From Delftia sp. PS-11 (GTDB taxonomy: Bacteria; Pseudomonadota; Gammaproteobacteria; Burkholderiales; Burkholderiaceae_C): a stretch of 64,000 nucleotides of DNA. The DNA is taken from NCBI RefSeq assembly GCF_029870285.1, contig NZ_JACSYA010000022.1:1-64000 (forward strand). Reading direction: 5' to 3'. Each line of letters begins with the position of its first letter. The stretch's first letter is position 1. A program made the position numbers and the translations under genes. This document shows, in pieces, positions 59,796 through 64,000 of the stretch. Below the pieces are notes generated by a model. That model had not been told where the DNA came from. It made no database searches and worked only from the letters and a program-made list of their open reading frames with translations.

Positions 59796-62747
59796 TCAGA
59801 GCGGGCTGGCTGTGGGCTTGATGTGCGGCGCCATCATGGTGTCGAAGTGGCGTGAGCCGTCGGGCGCGCCCGGCGCGGCGGCGCCCGGCACAGCACCGGC
59901 ACGCAACCGGTTCGCCACGTCCAGGATGATGCGGGCAAGGTCGTGCGTGGTGATGGGTTTGCACAGCACCTCGTCGGCGCCTGCGTCCAGGTAGCGTTGC
60001 ACTTCCTCGGCTTCGGTGCTGGCCGTCAGCGCGACGATATGGCATGGCGGCTGATCGCCGTGCGGGTGGCTGCGGATCTGGCGGATCAGTTCGGCACCAT
60101 CCATGTTCGGCATGCGCCCATCGGTGATCAGCAGCTGGAAATCACCGCGCTGCCACAGCTCCCAGGCCTGCAGGCCATCGTGCGCCATGGCCGGCGCCTG
60201 GCCCAGTGCGACCAGCTGGCTCTTGAGCAGTTCCCGGTTGAACAGGTAGTCCTCTGCGGCCAGGATATCGAGCCGCGGCTGCGGCTGCGGCTGCCCGCTG
60301 CCCTCCGGCACGGGCTGCTGGGGCAGCGCCGCCGGCGAAGCCAGCGGCAGGCACAGGTGCACGCGAAAGCATGACCCCTTGCCAGGGGTGCTGTCCAGCG
60401 TCACCCTGCCGCCCATGTGCTCCACCAGCCTGCGCGTGATGCTCAGGCCCAGGCCGCTGCCCTGCCGGGCGTGATCCACCTGTGTGAACGGCTCGAACAG
60501 GCGGGCCTGGTCCTGCGCAGAGATGCCGATGCCCGTGTCGGTGACATCGATGCACAGCTGCAGCTGCCCGTCACTGCGCTGCCCTGTGGCGCGCAGATGC
60601 ACGCCGCCGCGTTCCGTGAACTTGATGGCATTGCCCAGCAGGTTGAACAGCACCTGCTTGATGTGCAGCGGATCGGCCCGCACCCAATGGTCGGCCGATG
60701 GCTCCACCAGCGTGTCCAGCGACAGCTGCTTGCGCAGTGCCAGTCCCTTGAGCAGCGGCGCCATGTCCTCGATCAGCGGCTTGAGCGCGAAATCCTGGGG
60801 GGTCGAGTCGATGTGGCCTGATTCGATGCGGTGCAGGTCCAGCACGTTGCCCAGCAGCAGCAGCATGCCTTGCGCAGCCTCCTGTGCCGTGCGCAGCGAG
60901 CGGCGGTCTGGCAGGCCGACCTCTGCCTTTTTCTGGGCGATCTCCAGCAGGCCGATGATTGCGCTCAGCGGCGTGCGGATCTCATGGCTGGCCGTTGAAA
61001 GAAAGACGCTCTTGGCCTGGTTGGCGGCATCGGCCCGCCGCTCCGCCTGGCGCGTGCGGCGGATCTGGCGCATCAGGTAAAAGCCCCAGACCAGGGAGAC
61101 GGCTGCCAGCAGTGCCAGCAGCAGCACGCCGCGCAGCATCTGCTGGCGGTAGTCCCGCCAGAGGCGGCTGCTGCCCATGGGGTGGCGCGGCTGCCAGTGG
61201 TGCACGATGCTGGCGACTTCCTCGGGAGAGATCGACAGCTGGGCTTTCTCCAGGATGCCCAGCAGCTCGGGCGCGCTGGCTTGCACTGCCATGCTGATGG
61301 GGCGCGTGTAGTCGTCGAGGATGTCGGCCAGCTGCAGCCGGCTGCCGAACTGCTCGGCATTGGCATAGCGGGCTGCATAGTCGTTGCCGATGAAAGCGTC
61401 GTTTCTGCCTTCATCCACGCTGCGCAGCGCCTGCGTGAGGTCCGGGTAGGCCTGTATCCGTATGGAGGGGTGCTGCTGGCGCAGGGTTTCGGTCAGGAAG
61501 AAGCCTTCCACCAGTGCCACGCGCTGGCCGGCCAGCTCGTCGAGGCGGCGGGTGCGCAGATGCCCGGACTGCGCAGCCTGGGTGCGTGTCATGACCACTA
61601 CCGAGGTGCGCAGATAGGGGGGCAGCAGTTCGAGGTCAGGCGGCGCGCCAGGCGCTGGCGCATACACGGGCGTCATCGATACCTTGCCCTCGCGCAGCAG
61701 CGCATCGAGTTCCGTGTAGTTGCGAGCCTGTACGTACTCGAAGACCAGTCCGGTGCGGCGGGCGATCAGTTCCATGTAGTCAGGGCCTATGCCATGGGCC
61801 TGGTTGTCCGCATCGAACTGCCCCAGTGCGCCCAGCGAGCCATTCAGCGCGACCCGTATGCGCGGGTGCGCCGACAGCCAGCGGCGTTCGGCAGGCGTCA
61901 GGGCCACGCGCTCGTCGCTGAGCCGGGGGCGTCCACCGCTCCAGCTGCGCATGATGTCATCGCCATGCTGTGCGGAGATCTGGGGCAGGGCCTGATTGAG
62001 GTAGCTCAGCAGCCTGTCGTCGCCCGGCGCCAGCAGAAAGCCCATGCCGGTGCTTTCTATGGGGGCGAAACCCTGGATCCGCAGGTTGAGCATGTAGTTG
62101 GCCTGCAGCAGGTAGTTGGCCGATACCGCGTCGCCGACGAAGGCATCGGCTTCACCCAGGCTCAGCGCCTCCAGCGCCTGTTTGGGGCTGTCATAGACCT
62201 GCAGCCGGCTGTTCGGGTAGGCGCTGACCAGCAGCGGTGCCGGCAGGCGGTCCTGTGTCACGGCCAGCCGTGTTGCGGGCCGGGATGCATCGAAGGGCGC
62301 ATCGACCACAGAGACCAGCACCTGCTGGCTGCGCAGGTAGGCTGCGCTCAGCTGCAGGCCGGCACGCCAGGCTTCCTGTGGCGTGCCCCCGCCCAGCAGA
62401 TCGACTTCACCATGCAGCAGCGCCTCCAGCGCCGCCTGCCGCGAAGGATAGGCGCGAATTCTGACCGGCGCGGGCAGCAGCAGCCCCAGGTAGTCTGCCG
62501 TGATACCCTGAAAGCGCTGTGCGTCGAGGATGGACAGCGGGGGCGAGTCGCGCATTGCAACACCCAGCGTCAGCGGGCCGCGCTCGTCCAGCCACTGCCG
62601 CTGTGCCGCCTTGATCCATGGCTGGGCGGCCGATGCGGTGCGCGGCGCCGGCGTGAAGTGGGGGTCGGCCCCGGCGTTGCGCGCCTGCGCCGCCATCGCG
62701 ATGACCATGGCGCAGCACGCCAGTGCGCGCCCTATTCGAGCCCTCAT
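59796..62747 (-). CDS. BvgS-like hybrid sensor histidine kinase with two periplasmic Venus-flytrap domains
   Basis: This 983-residue protein starts with a signal peptide (MRARIGRALACCAMVIAMAAQARNAGA). Two SBP_bac_3-type Venus-flytrap domains follow, about residues 55-285 (GPLTLGVAMRDSPPLSI) and 300-530 (HPRIRVALNGSLG), then one membrane helix (MLRGVLLLALLAAVSLVWGFYLM). The kinase core has H588 in SHEIRTPLSAIIGLLEIAQ, and ATP-binding boxes NLLGNAIKFTERGG and GSGLGLSITRRLVEHMGG. A receiver domain carries D876 in LLITDGRMPNMDG. No HPt domain follows the receiver and no response regulator gene is adjacent. BvgS of Bordetella has this layout plus PAS and HPt. GAGGGATT precedes the chosen ATG. Confidence 0.92.
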   Translation of the reverse strand: MRARIGRALACCAMVIAMAAQARNAGADPHFTPAPRTASAAQPWIKAAQRQWLDERGPLTLGVAMRDSPPLSILDAQRFQGITADYLGLLLPAPVRIRAYPSRQAALEALLHGEVDLLGGGTPQEAWRAGLQLSAAYLRSQQVLVSVVDAPFDASRPATRLAVTQDRLPAPLLVSAYPNSRLQVYDSPKQALEALSLGEADAFVGDAVSANYLLQANYMLNLRIQGFAPIESTGMGFLLAPGDDRLLSYLNQALPQISAQHGDDIMRSWSGGRPRLSDERVALTPAERRWLSAHPRIRVALNGSLGALGQFDADNQAHGIGPDYMELIARRTGLVFEYVQARNYTELDALLREGKVSMTPVYAPAPGAPPDLELLPPYLRTSVVVMTRTQAAQSGHLRTRRLDELAGQRVALVEGFFLTETLRQQHPSIRIQAYPDLTQALRSVDEGRNDAFIGNDYAARYANAEQFGSRLQLADILDDYTRPISMAVQASAPELLGILEKAQLSISPEEVASIVHHWQPRHPMGSSRLWRDYRQQMLRGVLLLALLAAVSLVWGFYLMRQIRRTRQAERRADAANQAKSVFLSTASHEIRTPLSAIIGLLEIAQKKAEVGLPDRRSLRTAQEAAQGMLLLLGNVLDLHRIESGHIDSTPQDFALKPLIEDMAPLLKGLALRKQLSLDTLVEPSADHWVRADPLHIKQVLFNLLGNAIKFTERGGVHLRATGQRSDGQLQLCIDVTDTGIGISAQDQARLFEPFTQVDHARQGSGLGLSITRRLVEHMGGRVTLDSTPGKGSCFRVHLCLPLASPAALPQQPVPEGSGQPQPQPRLDILAAEDYLFNRELLKSQLVALGQAPAMAHDGLQAWELWQRGDFQLLITDGRMPNMDGAELIRQIRSHPHGDQPPCHIVALTASTEAEEVQRYLDAGADEVLCKPITTHDLARIILDVANRLRAGAVPGAAAPGAPDGSRHFDTMMAPHIKPTASPL

Positions 62748-62866
62748 GGTGAATCCCTCGTTGTGCCAACGCCTTGTGAGGGCGATGGAACATTGCTGCA
62801 GACATCGCCCGGGTGGCGTTTTAAAAAAACAATTCAACTTCTAGTTTAATAGCTAAAAGCAATTGT

Positions 62867-62889
62867 CTGCAGTAACCCCCTTACTGCAG
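62867..62889. terminator. Perfect inverted repeat between SUMT gene and kinase gene
   Basis: CTGCAGTAA (62867-62875) and TTACTGCAG (62881-62889) form a perfect 9-bp stem with a CCCCC loop. On the minus strand it lies 47 bp beyond the SUMT-type gene stop and is followed by ACAATTGCTTTT, a weak T run. It could be a terminator for that gene or an operator; the adjoining A+T-rich segment (62821-62866) probably holds the promoter of the kinase gene. Confidence 0.5.
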
Positions 62890-62936
62890 GGGGTGAGGGA
62901 TTCCGTGGCGGACAGGTGCGTGCGGCCCGCGCTGCT

Positions 62937-63755
62937 TCAGGCTGTGGCCGCTGCCAGGGCCGTCATGGCGGTCGTGTCGGTAGCGGCAAGGGCCCGCACA
63001 CCGCGCACCACATCACCGACGACGATGACGCTGGGGCTGCCCAGCCCTGTCGTGGCCAGGCAGGCCGGCAGTTCACCCAGCGTGGTGATGGCATGGCGTT
63101 GGTGCGCCAGGCTGGCATGCTGGATGACGGCGACGGGCGTTTCACCGGGCAGGCCATGCATCAGCTCGGTGCTGATATGGTCCACGCTGCTGACGCCCAT
63201 GTAGATCACCAGGGTCAGCCGTGCATCGCGCGCCGTGGCTGCCAGCTGTCGCCAGTCTGTCCCCCGGTCGCCGGGTTTGGCATGGCCTGTGATGAAGACC
63301 ACGCCATGCGCGTGATCACGGTGGGTGAGCGGCGCGCCCAGGCTGGTCAGGCCGGCCAGGCCTGCCGTGATTCCGTTGACGACCTGTACCTCGATGCCGG
63401 CTTCGCGCAGGTGCTCCACTTCCTCGCCGCCACGGCCGAAGATGAAGGGATCGCCCCCCTTGAGCCGCACCACGGTCTCGCCTTCCTGCACGGCGGACAG
63501 CATGAGTTTTTCGATGAAGGCCTGCGGCGTGCTCTTGCAGCCGCCGCGCTTGCCCACGTAGACGATGCGGGCCGTGGGCGAGGCGTGGGCGACGATGGCG
63601 TCGCTGACCAGGTCATCGACCAGCAGCACGGTGGCCGCCTCGATGGCCCTGAGCGCCTTGATGGTCAGCAGTTCCGGGTCGCCGGGGCCGGCGCCGACCA
63701 GGGTGCAGCTGCCGCGGCGTGCGGCATTCACGGGAGTGTGGGACGGGGTCGTCAT
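62937..63755 (-). CDS. cobA: Uroporphyrinogen-III C-methyltransferase (SUMT)
   Basis: This 272-residue enzyme methylates uroporphyrinogen III at C-2 and C-7 to precorrin-2, the entry to siroheme and cobalamin. It opens SCTLVGAGPGDPELLTIKALRAIEAATVLLVDDLVSD, the SAM-binding loop of the family, and contains VVRLKGGDPFIFGRGGEE and VVNGITAGLAGLTSLGAPLTHRDHAHGVVFITGH, the standard SUMT motifs. It is the single-domain CobA/NasF type, not the CysG fusion. Single-domain SUMT genes often sit with nitrite- or sulfite-reductase genes because siroheme is their cofactor; the neighbouring gene, cut by the window edge, is 25 bp upstream on the same strand. Confidence 0.92.
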   Translation of the reverse strand: MTTPSHTPVNAARRGSCTLVGAGPGDPELLTIKALRAIEAATVLLVDDLVSDAIVAHASPTARIVYVGKRGGCKSTPQAFIEKLMLSAVQEGETVVRLKGGDPFIFGRGGEEVEHLREAGIEVQVVNGITAGLAGLTSLGAPLTHRDHAHGVVFITGHAKPGDRGTDWRQLAATARDARLTLVIYMGVSSVDHISTELMHGLPGETPVAVIQHASLAHQRHAITTLGELPACLATTGLGSPSVIVVGDVVRGVRALAATDTTAMTALAAATA

Positions 63756-63780
63756 GGCATGGCTCCGTTATCTGTATGTT

Positions 63781-64000
63781 TCAGCGGATCTGGTCGGCAA
63801 GGTGCACGATGTGCGCCACCTGGCGCATGAGGGCGGGCGGCACGGGAAGCCGGCCTGCGAGCACGGCCTCGGTGTAGCGCGCCGTGGTATCCACGTCGAT
63901 GGCGATGGGCAGGCCGGGCACTTCGCTGGCTGTGCCGCTTTGCTGCTCGGCCAGCAGCTGGTGCGTGCCTGCGATGAAGCCGTCATAGCGTGGCAGCCGG
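63781..64000 (-). CDS. C-terminal end of an unidentified protein (cut by the window edge)
   Basis: The minus strand carries an open frame entering at the window edge and ending at 63781-63783 (TGA). It encodes 72 residues: RLPRYDGFIAGTHQLLAEQ, then PIAIDVDTTARYTEAVLAG and RLPVPPALMRQVAHIVHLADQIR at the end. Codon use is GC-rich in third positions, as expected for a real gene here. I do not recognise the family. The gap to the SUMT gene is 25 bp, so the two are probably co-transcribed, and a role linked to siroheme enzymes (nitrite or sulfite reduction) is one guess only. Confidence 0.6.
   Translation of the reverse strand, partial: RLPRYDGFIAGTHQLLAEQQSGTASEVPGLPIAIDVDTTARYTEAVLAGRLPVPPALMRQVAHIVHLADQIR

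Overview
The window is a GC-rich chromosomal segment from a betaproteobacterium, most likely a member of the Comamonadaceae (Delftia/Comamonas/Acidovorax type). The reasons are the neisserial/burkholderial type trimeric porin, three orphan Bug-type periplasmic binding proteins (a hallmark of Bordetella/Comamonadaceae genomes), and protein sequences typical of that group. There are no tRNA or rRNA genes, CRISPR arrays, insertion sequences, prophage genes or other signs of recent transfer. Coding density is very high, and genes often overlap by the 4 bases ATGA.

Layout. (1) 0-6 kb is housekeeping: suhB, trmJ, cysE, a nitroreductase, and thiC behind a TPP riboswitch. (2) 6-16.6 kb is a sugar or polyol system. 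A glycolate/D-lactate-dehydrogenase-like flavoprotein faces away from a long operon for a cupin-type phosphosugar isomerase, a shikimate-dehydrogenase-like oxidoreductase, a ribose-type ABC transporter, an FGGY kinase and a HAD phosphatase, followed by a porin. (3) 16.7-21 kb holds an orphan branched-chain-amino-acid-type binding protein, mog, yjgA and pmbA. (4) 20.9-25.9 kb is a small acid-degradation operon (FAH hydrolase, Bug protein, class III CoA-transferase, CitE-like lyase) with a divergent LysR regulator. (5) 25.8-35.5 kb has an MscK-like channel, the PrkA/YeaH/SpoVR stress operon and an EamA-type exporter. (6) 35.5-38 kb is a Fur-box-preceded DUF3649/PepSY/DUF3325 membrane operon. (7) 38.1-47.2 kb is an aldarate (galactarate-type) catabolic operon with a divergent LysR gene and an unexpected sialidase-fold protein. 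(8) 47.3-57 kb is mixed: two metallo-beta-lactamase-fold proteins, a methyltransferase, HxlR regulator, glutathione reductase, PhoD phosphatase, and tartrate dehydrogenase with its LysR regulator. (9) 57-64 kb holds yqeY, rpsU, a YhiN flavoprotein, a hotdog thioesterase, a BvgS-like hybrid kinase, a SUMT-type methyltransferase and the end of an unidentified gene.

The theme is uptake and breakdown of small carboxylates and sugars. Each catabolic cluster pairs binding proteins or an ABC transporter with two to five enzymes, and several have a divergently transcribed regulator. The least explained parts are the 7.7-15.3 kb operon, whose enzyme set fits no standard sugar pathway known to me, and the sialidase-fold protein translationally coupled into the aldarate operon. 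Product names come from reading motifs and recalled family similarity only; no database search was run.
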